NCBI GenBank assembly: GCA_946902985.2
Contig: OX336388.2
Span: 124,721,894 to 124,785,893 of the forward strand
Length of the DNA: 64,000 nt
From: Meconema thalassinum
Taxonomy: Eukaryota; Arthropoda; Insecta; Orthoptera; Tettigoniidae
Reading direction: 5' to 3'
Shown here: one piece after another, positions 43,111 to 53,299 of the stretch
Numbering within the stretch: position 1 is the stretch's first letter
Layout of the letters: each line of letters opens with the position of its first letter
Program-made: the position numbers and the translations under genes
The notes under the pieces: generated by a model
What the model was told of the DNA's origin: nothing
The model's input: only the letters and a program-made list of their open reading frames with translations
The model's database searches: none

Positions 43111-43845
43111 CAGCAGTCCATGGGCGCCCACACGGGGGTGCAAGGAGGGATTGTGGCCCCTCCACTGGAATCCAGAGAATATTTCGATTGTTTATTGTCA
43201 CACCAGTTTATTTCATAAATTGAAGTTACTGATAGTTAACTGATTTAGATGTAGGGATAATTCCATTTTATTTAACTTAGTAATTTGGGATTAGTTGAAA
43301 ATATCTCCAGTTATTTTTAATATCGGCGAACTGGATTAACAATATCATTTTAATGAACTGCTTGGTTTTTATTTTTGTTGATGCATGGCGATACGATACA
43401 ACTACTTTTTACCTGTTTTTAAGAAACAAACATTATGACAAAGATTTGCAAATAAAAGCGAACTTTTATGGACAAAATCTCTGAACTAAAAATAAAATAT
43501 TCCAGCCATTCATGCCATAAAGATAATGTACCCAACGGTTTCAGAGCAGTCAAATAATGAATGTCACGAAGCAAGTAAGAAATGAAACGTAAATTGCAGT
43601 GGGGTGGGGGGTGGAGGGAGTACGTCTCATCATCACCTAGTGACAAGTAGATCTGAGAATAAAGATAGCCAGTATAATTAAGGGCATTGATTTCATAAAG
43701 AAATGCTAAAAACTAAAATTAGTCCCAAACCATCTAAAAACTTTTCAGAAAAAGAATTTCAATACTTGGAGCATATAGTAGTTACAAAAAGTACGAACTG
43801 TATTTTTATTTTTGGTTAGGATTTCGATGTCATATGATGTTTCAC
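43111..43845. other. Anonymous AT-rich region
   Basis: No supported gene or repeat. A G-rich patch (43600-43620) has no evident meaning. Confidence 0.5.
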
Positions 43846-43852
43846 ACCAATA

Positions 43853-43901
43853 TATGGGCTGAAGAAGGAAACATATCAAGTTTCCGAAACATGTACCTAT
43901 A
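43853..43901 (+). ncRNA. Hammerhead-ribozyme-like motif, best formed in window
   Basis: Helix I TATGGG (43853-43858) pairs with CCTATA (43896-43901), six pairs with one G-U. CTGAAGA (43859-43865), helix II GGAAAC (43867-43872) with GTTTCC (43880-43885), six perfect pairs. GAAAC (43886-43890), two-base loop, GTA cleavage triplet (43893-43895). Every invariant core position is present. The short helix III is typical of Penelope-associated hammerheads. A related sequence is at 4.05 kb on the minus strand. Confidence 0.72.
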
Positions 43902-43929
43902 GTATTTTTAGTAAAGTAAAGTAAAGTAT

Positions 43930-44520
43930 TGATTTGGCGAGTGTAAATTGTGTTATACATCTTGCATATAGTAGTAGTCAATCATATCCTTCATGAACAT
44001 AAAGGGTCATTTGTTCTTGAATTTCACATTTCATGACCCCAATTTTACTACCATAAACCACTTTTATTACCGTATTGACCCGAAAATAAGCCGCACCCTT
44101 AATATTCAAAGAGGAAAAAGGAAAAACAATTATGCCCAAAAATAAGCCGCATCCAGATTAAGGGAAGACACATTTATTTTCTTGTACTTACCAACATGTG
44201 AACATTATTTTCTGACATCCGTATTTTCTTCCAGCCTCTCTGTTGGTCGTGCTTTTGGCATAAAGCACAACTGCTAGTTTGAAGGCTGTATCATAAGCAC
44301 ACCAAATTCCTTTGCTTGATGAAGCTTTCCGCTCTACCAGTAAATGATCGCTCATTTTTGCGTTAAACGGGTTTCCTTACAAATCTTACTGAGATGGAGC
44401 TACTGTAGATTATTTAAGCTTACGAAACAATACCGTGTTACCGAATAATAATGTCACCGCCAATACAAAAGTTTGCATTAAAATAATAATAAATTTATGT
44501 TCGACCCTCACTACTATGTG
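43930..44520. other. Anonymous region, possible MITE end
   Basis: The block CCGTATTGACCCGAAAATAAGCCGCACC (44072-44100), repeated partly at 44141-44155, resembles the end of a DNA element, but I found no matching inverted end. Confidence 0.35.
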
Positions 44521-44525
44521 TCAGA

Positions 44526-44580
44526 AAACTGTATCATAATGATGGTCATTATAACACTGTTTTTCATTATGATACAGTTT
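44526..44580. repeat. 16-bp perfect inverted repeat
   Basis: AAACTGTATCATAATG (44526-44541) and its exact complement (44565-44580) around a 23-bp loop. Purpose unknown. Confidence 0.85.
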
Positions 44581-45013
44581 CTCCAGCCAATCAGAGCTCG
44601 TTCATTGACCAATTAGGTAACGATACCTTCGCGCATGCGCTCAAAATCCAACATGTCGGACATAAACACAACATCGAACTATAATAAATTACCGACATGG
44701 AATACGCACCGTCCATATGTTCGCGTAAATAAACTGGCGAATATGAGACAAGAAATAGCACTGTACCCTAATATCACCAACACTAATTTCTACACAGCGC
44801 ATTGTCTTCAAACGACTCCGGTGACAATATTACTGAGGGGCGGCAGATGTAAACATATGGCCTGCATATGGCATTGCAAGCACACAGAGATATCATACTT
44901 AGCGCTCGCTCTCCAATCACAAAATTCAAGTGGCTGACTCTCAACAGATATTTATGAATATATATGTTAAAACATATAATAAAGTTATAATTATCGTCGA
45001 ACATAAACAGTCG

Positions 45014-45122
45014 TATGCAACTCGCCTATAATGGTAATTAAGACACTCGTATGAAAATTATAAAACTCGCATATGCTCGTTTTATAAAAATACTCGTGTC
45101 TTAATTATAGCCTCGTTGCATA
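45014..45122. repeat. 109-bp imperfect palindrome
   Basis: TATGCAACTCGCCTATAA..AATTAAGACACTCGTAT in the left arm mirrors ATACTCGTGTCTTAATTATAG..CGTTGCATA in the right arm, with the centre at CTCGCATATGCTCG. Probably the end of an unidentified DNA element. Confidence 0.75.
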
Positions 45123-45194
45123 ATGTACTATTATTGCAGCCGAATGGCCAGGAAAGGTTTTGCAATATTAGGTTACATATTTACATTAGATCAC

Positions 45195-45482
45195 AATAAA
45201 ATTTTGGCGGCTTCGGTGGCATGCTGAGCTTCTATGCCCAAGGTAGCTAAGTTCTGAACTAGTAGTCGTTGACGGTGGCGTTTGGCAGCAAAAGTAGGAA
45301 CTATTTGGAAAATTCAAAAGTCTGCAGTCCTTACTTGAATTAAAAACAGATAACACACTAATACAGTCATCACAATTAACACCGGTTATCAGACAGATTC
45401 TACACACACCCAAAGTACACGGGGCTACATGACCGCGTTGTCACAGCCCCTAAACTTAAGAACCAACCAACAATAAAATGTT
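45195..45482 (+). mobile_element. SINE S1, copy E, internally deleted
   Basis: Body 45207-45470. The head starts GGCGGCTTCGGTGGC but the A-box bases GTAGTTGGTAG are lost, and ~190 bp from the B-box into the body are deleted. The 3' half and AACCAACCAA end are normal. The duplication is near CAATAAAATTTT (45195-45206) and CAATAAAATGTT (45471-45482). Confidence 0.8.
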
Positions 45483-45604
45483 CATCTGCTCGCATTTATG
45501 AGGTCATTGAGAGACCCTGTCCAGCCTTTACATTTCTTGAAGTGATAAAATTCACACCTTTCGCCACATATTTTACACACGCATTGGTCATCTGCTTGGT
45601 GATA
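45483..45604 (-). pseudogene. Short cysteine-rich frame, unrecognized
   Basis: Minus-strand frame (45712-45482, disrupted by the transposon at 45605) reads CVCKICGERCEFYHFKKC, a C-x2-C..H-x3-C zinc-finger-like pattern. It is too short to identify; it may come from an old element or a host exon. The mariner-type element cut it. Confidence 0.25.
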
Positions 45605-46945
45605 TACAGGGTCCGGCAAAAAAACCTCCCGGGTTTGAGCAAGCCACCGCGTGAGTTGTAGTGGGGGTAGAGATGTGGAGGGGGTATTGTTCCGTAGCGG
45701 CGTACGTGCCATTTTCAGTGTTCGCCATGGCTTGGCTCGGTGAGCATCGGGCGTTTGTTGTGGAGGAGTTTATTAAAAATGGCGGTTCTGTGATTTCTAC
45801 TCAACGAGCGTTTCGGATTCGATTCGAACTTGGCCGACGTGATAGTGTTCCTGACGCGAAAACGATTAGACTGTGGGTGTCAAACTTTAGGCAAACAGGG
45901 TCAGCACTAAAAAGAAAGCCAACTGGCCGACCTCGTACTGCAATAACACCGGAGAATGTGGCGCGAGTGAGAACATCCATCCAACAGTCTTCAAAGCGTT
46001 CAGCGGTTAAACATGCAGCTGCCCTGGGATTGTCAGAAAGGAGTGTAAGGAGACTTCTGCATAAAGAACTTCATCTGCATCCCTACAAAATAATGGTTGC
46101 CCAAAAGTTGTTTGAAGCAGATTATGAAACTCGCAGGGCTGCATGTGATGACATTTTGCAGAACATTCCCCCAGATGCTGTCTTCATTTCTTCTGATGAA
46201 GCCCACTTCACTTGTGTGGAACTGTTAACAAACAGAATTTCCGCTACTGGGCTGCAGAAAATCCTACGGAACTCCACCAACAACCACTACACAGCCCAAA
46301 AGTCACAGTTTGGTGCGCCGTTGCGGAATTTGGTGTGTGGGGACCGTACTTTTTTGAAGAAGATGGACAAACAGTAACGGTCAATGCCGATCGCTATTGT
46401 CACATGATAGAGACATTTCTCCGACCCAAGATCAACCAGTTTGTTTTAGACCATGAGGAAGAAGAAGTTTGGTTCCAACAGGACGGAGCCACAGCTCACA
46501 CTGCTCGGCGGTCCATGGGAATGTTAAGAGAGTTGTTCCCTGGACGTCTTGTTTCTTCAAGAGGAGACATTTCCTGGCCCCCAAGGTCACCCGACTTATC
46601 ACCTTGTGATTTCTTTCTGTGGGGCTACCTAAAGGCTGAAGTGTACAAACATCGCCCCAGAACTCTGCAAGAACTAAAAGATGCCATTAGGCAGGAAGTG
46701 GCAGCCATTCCAAGTGAAGTTACACGAAGAACTATGGACAACTTCAGGGAAAGACTTCGTGAATGTCTTAACAATGGGGGACATCATTTATCGGACATAA
46801 TTTTCAAAACCAAATAAAGTGTACTAAGTGATGTCAAATGGCATCATATAGGCTATTCACAAATATAAGTAATTGTTCTGTATGTTTCTTATTCTTTTTG
46901 CAAATGCCTATTGAAATCAGGGAGGTTTTTTTGCCGGACCCTGTA
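45605..46945 (+). mobile_element. Tc1/mariner-superfamily transposon, nearly intact
   Basis: Element 45607-46943 with perfect 24-bp inverted ends CAGGGTCCGGCAAAAAAACC and TA on both sides. One transposase gene fills it. Perfect terminal repeats and a single coding lesion point to recent insertion. Confidence 0.93.
45727..46817 (+). pseudogene. Tc1/mariner-type transposase with one frameshift
   Basis: Starts MAWLGEHRAFVVEEFIKNGG (ATG 45727). N-terminal helix-turn-helix region with RLWVSNFRQTGSALKRKPTG and RPRTAITPENVARVR. The first frame carries ISSDEAHF (first catalytic Asp) at about 46188-46209, then loses homology. The second frame, from 46212, continues CGTVNKQNFRYWAAENP, PKVTVWCAVAEFG, WFQQDGATAHTA (second Asp) and WPPRSPDLSPCDFFLWGYLK (third Asp), and stops at 46815-46817. 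A one-base deletion at about 46205-46215 explains the break. I count 36 residues between the second and third Asp. It would cut and paste the element at TA sites; this copy cannot. Confidence 0.9.
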
Positions 46946-47153
46946 TAATATTTACATACATTTTATGGTGGAAACCATGAATCGCGAGCCCTACGATTGA
47001 GTACCTTTAGGTTTGATTGGTGTTGGTCCATTGTCTATTTAACATGGCATCTGTTCCAAAATATCCATTATCTATCTCTTTCTCCTTCTTTCTGTTACTT
47101 CTGTATAAGCGCTTGTAGGAATTCCTTGAACCTTATATCCTCGAGGAAAAACA

Positions 47154-47470
47154 TTTCGTGCTCCTTGAGGCGAGTGGCAATACACAGCCGGCTGGGACAA
47201 ACAGATAAATCCACTGTGGCAGCACACTCGCTACTCGCAGGTCACGATATAAGATATGGAGACACCGAAGTTCTGTCCACCACGGTGTCTTATCATGCCA
47301 GGCTACAAAGGGAGACCTTTGAAAACCTGAAGCATACTAACAGCTTCAATCTTAAGGAGGAAGCAGAACGTGTGAACAGAGCTTGGCTTTCAGTCCTTAA
47401 TCCCCTCAAGCCTGCCCTCATTGACCGTAGTAGAAGAGAAGATGCAACAGACGAGCAGCCCTGTCCTTGA
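47154..47470 (+). pseudogene. Penelope-like element, C-terminal coding fragment
   Basis: The frame reads RLGQTDKSTVAAHSLLAGHD, TEVLSTTVSYHARLQRETFE, NLKHTNSFNLKEEAERVNRA and WLSVL. The pattern (KSxVAxH..GH..I..TxVL..Y..R..RE..E..KH..NFN..EE...WL) matches the region around and after the GIY-YIG endonuclease of Penelope-like elements. The upstream RT is absent. A degenerate hammerhead-like motif follows at ~47.58 kb, as expected for such an element's end. Confidence 0.6.
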
Positions 47471-47573
47471 TGCATTACTTTTATGTGGTACGCCGTTGCT
47501 ATGGTAGCCTCTATGTGTGGGTTGTTGACTATTTATATATCTTCTGTTTACTTGTTTTACCTCGCTTAATGTA

Positions 47574-47620
47574 ACCTGTGAACATGCTGAACGCAGTATT
47601 CAGCGAAACGTCAGGACGAC
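47574..47620 (+). ncRNA. Degenerate hammerhead-like motif after Penelope fragment
   Basis: CTGTGA (47576-47581, one base short of CTGATGA), a perfect helix GCTGAA/TTCAGC (47585-47590, 47598-47603) and GAAAC-GTC (47604-47611). The core has a deletion, so activity is unlikely. Confidence 0.4.
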
Positions 47621-47689
47621 AAAATGTCCTTAGAACACGGCCTATAAGCCCGCGAAACAGAGATTCCTATTTCAATGCCGGTCATGAAA

Positions 47690-48053
47690 GTCTAAAATTT
47701 TACATAGATTTAGGTATTAGGAAGTCATTTTTGAAAGCCTTTGTCTGGAGCATGGTGCTCTATGGAAGTGAAATTTGGACTGTTGGTGCAGCAGAAAAGA
47801 GGAGTTTAGAAGTGTTTGAAATGTGGTGTTACAGCAGAATGATGAAGATCAGATGGGTAGATCGAGTTACTAATGAAGAGTTATTAAGAAGAGTGGGAGA
47901 GGAGAGACGTTTCTGGCGACTGTTAATAAAGGGAAGAGATATGTTGGTAGGACACATACTAAGACACTCAAGTATAGCAAACTTAGTTATGGAAGGAAGA
48001 GTCGAGGACAAGAACTGTAGGGGTAAACCAAGGTTACAATATGTTAAACAGAT
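47690..48053 (+). pseudogene. N1 non-LTR retrotransposon, copy 3, left part
   Basis: The frame from GIRKSFLKAFVWSMVLYGSE through EVFEMWCYSRMMKIRWVDRV to RLQYVKQ, without the stops seen in copy 1. It ends at the duplication AAACAGAT (48046-48053), where N4 inserted, and resumes at 49165. Confidence 0.87.
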
Positions 48054-49164
48054 GGATGATGTACTAAAGGCAACAAAGGAAGCACACACAGGTACAAGAA
48101 TGAACATAATCCTATTTGCTGATGATGTTCTGATTTGGGGAGAGAATGAGAAGATGGTCTAAGAACAGCTGGATGTCATCATCATCATCTTGCACAGTTT
48201 CCAGCCACTGGCCGGGTCTGTTTGGAACATAAGCCTCTCCAACGTCTTCTGTCTTCCCACCATCTCTCAGCCTCCACCCTTTTCCAGTCTTCTCCTCTCT
48301 TCCACCCCCTTCAGCCACCTGTCTCTCAGTCTCTATCCTTTCCACTTAGTCTCATGTATACTCCTGGGTATCCTCTTCTCCTCCATACCATCCTGTAATG
48401 GTTCCTCCTTAATTAATTCTCTGGATGTACTGAAGGAAAATATTCAGAAATGAGAAATGAAAATTAGTATAGAGAAAAGTAAGACAATGGTAATGACAAG
48501 AGGAAAGAAAGAAGGAAAAGGGATTGTTAAAATTGGTGATGTAGATGTGGAAGTAGTAGAGCACTTCAATTATTTAGGAAGTGAATTGATGGAAAATGCA
48601 AGATTGGATATGGAGATCGACAAGAGAATACAATGTGGGAGTGTTTTCTATCATCAGGTGCGGAGTTTAATTTGGGATAACGACAAACCACTGCAGGCTA
48701 AAGAAGTGAGGTGCAAGACCTATTACTTACCAATAATGATGTATGGAGCAGAAACTTGGCCCTTGACCAGGAGAGATGAAAGTACAATACAGGCAGCCGA
48801 AATGAAATTCCTGAGGAGTATGGTACAGAAGACTAGGAGAGATAGTGAGAAATGTAGACATTTGAAAGGAAGTGAATGTGCAAAAGCTGAATGATAAGCT
48901 GGAGCAGAACAGATTGAGATGGTAAAAGGATGAATGACAAAAGAATGAGGAAACAAGTGATAGAGAGACAGATGACTGGAAAGAGAGGACAAGGAAGACC
49001 TAGAGTACAGAGGATGGATTTGGTGAAGGACAGTGTGAGAGAACGGAACCTGGAGTGGAGTTCAGAGGTTGAGGAAGGATGTGGACAGCCAGAGTAAAGT
49101 GGAGGGGTGTCATATTTGCTCCAACCTGATCTAAGCTGATAAACAGAAATTGATGATGAGATGA
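48054..49164 (+). mobile_element. N4 non-LTR retrotransposon, 5'-truncated, nested in N1
   Basis: Flanked by AAACAGAT (48046-48053, 49165-49172). Coding: NIILFADDVLIWGENEKMV, then the inserted N3 fragment, then KISIEKSKTMVMTRGKKEG, FNYLGSELMENARLDMEIDK, FYHQVRSLIWD, YYLPIMMYGAETWPLTRRDE and AAEMKFLRSMVQKTRRD. It decays after 48840 and ends in TTGATGATGAGATG. Confidence 0.88.
48168..48428 (-). mobile_element. N3 non-LTR 3' fragment, minus strand, nested in N4
   Basis: A ~245-bp 5'-truncated copy matching 13180-13446 of the N3 element: on the minus strand it ends ..CTGGAAACTGTGCAAGATGATGATG. Flanked by CTGGATGT on both sides (about 48168-48175 and 48420-48428). Removing it restores the N4 frame. 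Confidence 0.88.
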
Positions 49165-49292
49165 AACAGATTGCCTCGGTAGGGTGCGGTAGCTGTGTAG
49201 AGATAAAACAATTAGCTCAGGTTAGGGAGGCATGGAGAGCTGCATGAAACCAGTCTAAAGACTGAAGACTCAATCAACAACATTGACTGGCA
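49165..49292 (+). pseudogene. N1 non-LTR retrotransposon, copy 3, right part
   Basis: Continues AAACAGATTGCCTCGG..GAGGCATGGAGAGCTGCATG to the N1 3' end (GACTGAAGACTCAATCAACAAC). Confidence 0.87.
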
Positions 49293-49606
49293 ATATTGAT
49301 ATTAATTTTTGTATTAGTTCCACCTTGTTAACAATACATTATTGATTGATTAATTAATATGTTGTGTTCTTCTATAAGATCTTCTTTGAAAAGGGCAATC
49401 ATTACAAACTTAACTTTTGTTAGTTACCAATGGCAAATGAGAATTGTTTCGACAATAAAAAACAAATTTGTATTGATGGGTGTAGCATTTCTAAGAGTTA
49501 TCAATCAATATGGTAAATATCTTACATTCTCCTAGCATGGTAAATGTTATTACTTTTTTAATTAAAAAACACATTAAAAATAATTGACAATTGAAAAGCA
49601 CATTAA
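49293..49606. other. Anonymous AT-rich spacer
   Basis: Nothing recognized between the two N1 3' ends. Confidence 0.5.
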
Positions 49607-49690
49607 AATGTTGTTGTTTGAGTCTTCAGTCTTTAGACTGGTTTCATGCAGCTATCCATGCCTCCCTGTCCTGAGCTAATTGTTTTATAT
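49607..49690 (-). pseudogene. N1 non-LTR retrotransposon, copy 4 (3' end only)
   Basis: TGTTGTTTGAGTCTTCAGTC..TGGTTTCATGCAGC..CCTGTCCTGAGC is the complement of the last ~85 bp of N1. Confidence 0.8.
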
Positions 49691-49782
49691 CAACAAAATA
49701 AATTGTTTGTTAAGTCTATATTCCAAAGACAATGGTAATCCTCCAATTGTCCATTTTATCACCTCTTCATAGTGATGTTATT

Positions 49783-50163
49783 TGCTTGCCACGGTGGGTG
49801 AGTGGTTAACGTGTCGGACTACCAACCCCAAGCTTGCTGGTTCGCTCCTGGCCATGGTAAGTAATTTTTGAAAGGCGACAAAAATCATGACATGGATGTC
49901 ATACGTTGTTGGCATGTTAAAGAACCCATTTGAATTCAGTAGGCCGTGTTCATATTGGTAAAATTAATCTTGGGATTTTCCGCCAAAACAAAGTTCCTCC
50001 ATTCTCTACTAGAAAGCGCTGTAGTGTCAAGGAGCTTAGATATCTAGCCTCCTTGACTTTCATAGCGTTTAAAGGAACGACGAAATTCGACATGCAAGCT
50101 GCCTCTGGGTGTCAATTAACAAAGCTTGCACCTGGCACCCAAGGCCATACGATATTATTATTA
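49783..50163 (+). mobile_element. SINE S3, copy 2
   Basis: Same head and body as the copy at 22.98 kb (GCTTGCCACGGTGGGTGAGTGG.., TTCGCTCCTGGCCATGG), ending GATATTATTATTA at the Helitron boundary. No clear duplication because the Helitron H2 abuts its tail. Confidence 0.85.
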
Positions 50164-50485
50164 CTAGTGGACCCGTGCGAGAACTCTCGCATTAAGGGTT
50201 GTGTGCGCCCCATGTGTACCGACTACCCGCCCGGCTCTAGTGCTATGAGGGCTGTAGGCGACAGAGTTCTCGCAGGCGGTATCGTCTTGTTTATTTGTTT
50301 AAAAACACTTTATAAACAAATAAATATATTTCCTTTGACTTTTCAAGAAATGCAAGATTTTTCCTGTACTATTGAGACGATTTGGAAGATTTTGGTACAA
50401 ACCACACCTTCTAACTCCCTCTGGTTTAGGAGCTTGAGTTTTGTGAAACATACACCTTAAGTCTTAGCGTATTATATAATAAGAT
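50163..50485 (-). mobile_element. Non-autonomous Helitron-like element H2
   Basis: Minus strand: 5' TCTTATTATATAATACGC (50484 leftward), 3' end with hairpin GCGAGAGTTCTCGC (about 50190-50177), then ACGGGTCCACTAG (to 50164), inserted between A and T at the end of the S3 tail. Shares its body with H1 and H3. Best-defined Helitron ends in the window. Confidence 0.7.
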
Positions 50486-50740
50486 TATAGTGATGTTATT
50501 CTGGTAAAAGGATATAAAAGTGTTATAGAATTAATTAAAAATTTGGATGAATTGTGATTTTTTTGTGGTAACTGAATATGTCCTTTTTCTTGCTTTGAGG
50601 AAGTAGGTTGAAATACAGTGAGGACCCTCCCTATAGAACCAAGACTCACATATGCCGCCTGTCAAGCAAGGCACTAGCAGCAGCATAGCGCCCAACTATT
50701 TTAACACATTAACCCTTTTTAACGTATTTAATAATCACAA

Positions 50741-51051
50741 TTACTTACCCTGTGGTGTTGGGATAGCGCGCCTGCCTCTTACCCGGAGGCCCCGGATTCA
50801 AATCCCAGCTCCATCAGGGATTTTAGAAACTGATGCGAGGGCTGGAACGGGGTGCACTCAGCCCCATGAGGACAATTGAGTAGCTGTCTGAGAGCGAGGC
50901 AGCGGCCCGATCACGAAAACCAAGATTAAAGGCCGAGGGGACCCGACACGCTGAACACGCGTCACCCCAATATCTGCAGGCCAAATGGCTGGGCAGCGGT
51001 CGCTCAGTAGGCCTAGGCCCTTCATGGGCAGTAGTGCCAGGGGTTACTTAC
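50741..51051 (+). mobile_element. SINE S5, copy 1
   Basis: Body 50749-51043, flanked by TTACTTAC (50741-50748, 51044-51051). tRNA-like head with GGTGTTGGGATAGCGCGCC and B-box-like GGATTCAAATCCC. The body includes CAATATCTGCAGGCCAAATG. A second copy (minus) is at 63.14 kb. Confidence 0.87.
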
Positions 51052-51311
51052 ATGAATTTCACAGTAGTTGCTGGAAATGCTGTCCTTCAATTTCTAAACA
51101 CACATTGCACCAACGAAGGAATTTGGGTACACTCGCTGTAATTCATCCACAATGATATTTCGTTCTTGCGAGCCTCCCGAGTACGCAGATTGTTTTTGTA
51201 TACCTTTTATTTGAGTTTCCGACACAAGTAAAAATCGCACGGCGCTTAAACAAATTTACTGCAAACTTCTTCTTGAGAAGATAAGTTTCCACCAGGAAAA
51301 TTCGATGTTTT

Positions 51312-51824
51312 GTTCTATACATAAGGTGGCTTTGGTGGCATAGTTGGTAGCATGCTGAGCTTCTATGCCCAAGATAGCGGGTTCAAATCCGGCCGAAGTC
51401 GTCGGATTTTTTAAGAGCGTTAAAAATCCCTCAGTATGCCTTCCTTCGGAAGGGAAGTAAAGCCGGCGGTCCCATGTCATAGATTTATGGCATGTTAAAG
51501 AACCTTCCACTAATTACGCCTGTGTGAAGCTAAATTGTATAGGTTAAGAATGAAAACAACGCTCTTAGGTTCCCTACCTTCGTTGCCAAGAGCCGACTGT
51601 GGTAGCGTCTGGTAGCTAAGTTCTGAACTATTAGTCGTTGACGGTGGCAAAAGTAGGAACTACTTGAAATTAAATGTCTGCAGTCCTCACTTGAATTGAA
51701 AACAGATAACACACACTATACAGTCATCACACCGGTTATCTGACAGATTCTACACACACCCAAAGTACACGGGGCTACATGACCGCCCCTAAACTAAGGA
51801 ATCAACCAACCGTTCGATACATAA
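51312..51824 (+). mobile_element. SINE S1, copy F
   Basis: Body 51325-51811, A-box TGGCATAGTTGG, B-box-like GGGTTCAAATCC, 3' end ATCAACCAACC. 13-bp duplication GTTC(T/G)ATACATAA at 51312-51324 and 51812-51824. Confidence 0.88.
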
Positions 51825-52462
51825 CCATGTTCATGGGATATGAGGTAGGCTACAGTACTTTACATCAAGTCTTAATTATTACAACTAAGCTATCTCGCCA
51901 GCTACATATGTAATAAATGCTATGATGGCATCCAGGCTACATGGCGCACTGTTGTAATCATCAAATGCTATAAATGTGACGGAGTGTCATTGCGACGTGT
52001 TAGCAGTTATTGGAAAGCCCCGTTTTATAGGGATCGCCCTCACTGTATAAGCTAGACAGTTTTTTTAGATTGATTCAGTGGATTGTCAATACATTGGCGA
52101 ATACTCAGGAGAACACTGTTCTAAAGCGTGCCAAGATGTTCTAATGAGGAATTAATAAGCCTTTTTGTCCTTCTCCCATCATTTCTATGAAAAGAAACTC
52201 TCGAAATATTTTCTTCTTCTAGTGTCTTGTTCTTCAAGAACATTGGCGATCAGTTATTTAGTCATCGGAAACACGTCCACAAGCTGGTTTGAAAAGCTCT
52301 ATGCAGGAAGAAGTAAAGTATGTATACTCGGAATCGAGTTACAGCCAACAACAACATGTTGTACTGTAAATACCATCACCCACAATCTTGTGGACATAGA
52401 TTTAACAGCCTAAGTGTAAAGGTTCTGATGATGAACTAAAGTGGTCATCCTAGTGAGTTTAT
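51825..52462. other. Anonymous region
   Basis: A short 82-codon frame at 52165-52413 has no recognizable domain. Nothing else seen. Confidence 0.5.
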
Positions 52463-52915
52463 TTACTTCTTCTCAGCGCGTTCCCGTTGGAACGGGATCC
52501 GCTTTCGTTTCAATGCACGCCATTTCTTTCGATGAAGCGCTTCCTGTGGGTTTAGGCTTCTTGATCTTAGATCTGAGTTTAAAGTGTCTAGCCACCTTAG
52601 CTTAGGTCTCCCACGGTGACTCTGGCCTTCAACAGCGAGACGATAGGCTGAGCTGATGACTGAACCATGCGGTGCTCGTACAACATGGCCATACCAATGA
52701 AGTCTCAATTCGTGCATTTTCTCATCGACTGAGCAACACCAGCTAGTTGTTGGATCATTGTGTTGTTGATGTGGTCGAGCAGAGAAATGCCTAACGATCT
52801 TCTCAGCATCCACATTTCCATGACATGTAGCAAGTGCTCAGCACTTTTTAGGTACTGGCCAACACTCCGTACCATACAGTGCAATTGGCCTCACCATTGA
52901 GCGGTATATCTGTGA
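52463..52915 (-). pseudogene. N10 non-LTR 3' fragment
   Basis: Minus strand reads QIYRSMVRPIALYGTECWPV, a stop, DAEKIVRHFSARP, LRLHWYGHVVRAP, SHRGRPKLRWLDTLNSDLRS and HRKKWRALKRK: the region after RT in LINEs, here with a different signature from N1-N9. One in-frame stop near 52850. Confidence 0.72.
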
Positions 52916-53299
52916 GTTTATTTATTAATCTCATATTTTTTTTTTTTTTTCAGGTTTAGGGTAACACCCATTACAATTGGGCACAATCATGTTCACAGAC
53001 TGAAAAGCATTCATTTTAATGAAAAATGCCTTCCATTAGGATAATATTTGGACATCTAGATGTTTTTCAAGCATGAATTAATGAACCCCTCTCGATTATG
53101 ATATCTGATTATCATGTATTCAAAAATTGTTAGATGAAAGTAATATTTATTGTCCTGAAGCTCCAGTAGAACACCTGTCTGTCAGCAAAAGTAGAGCATT
53201 TCCAGCATCTTCTGTGAAAAATAAGTTCTAATGATGAATAACTGATAAATTAACAGTTAATTACTGAAAATGCTCAGCTTGTAGGAACAAAAAAGAAAA

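Noticed and set aside
44635..44937. 100-codon frame as a host gene
   Set aside because: No recognizable domain or splice context, and it lies between two palindromes; insufficient support.
52425..52460. CTGATGATGAAC..GTCATCC as a hammerhead
   Set aside because: No GAAAC between the two; only chance resemblance.
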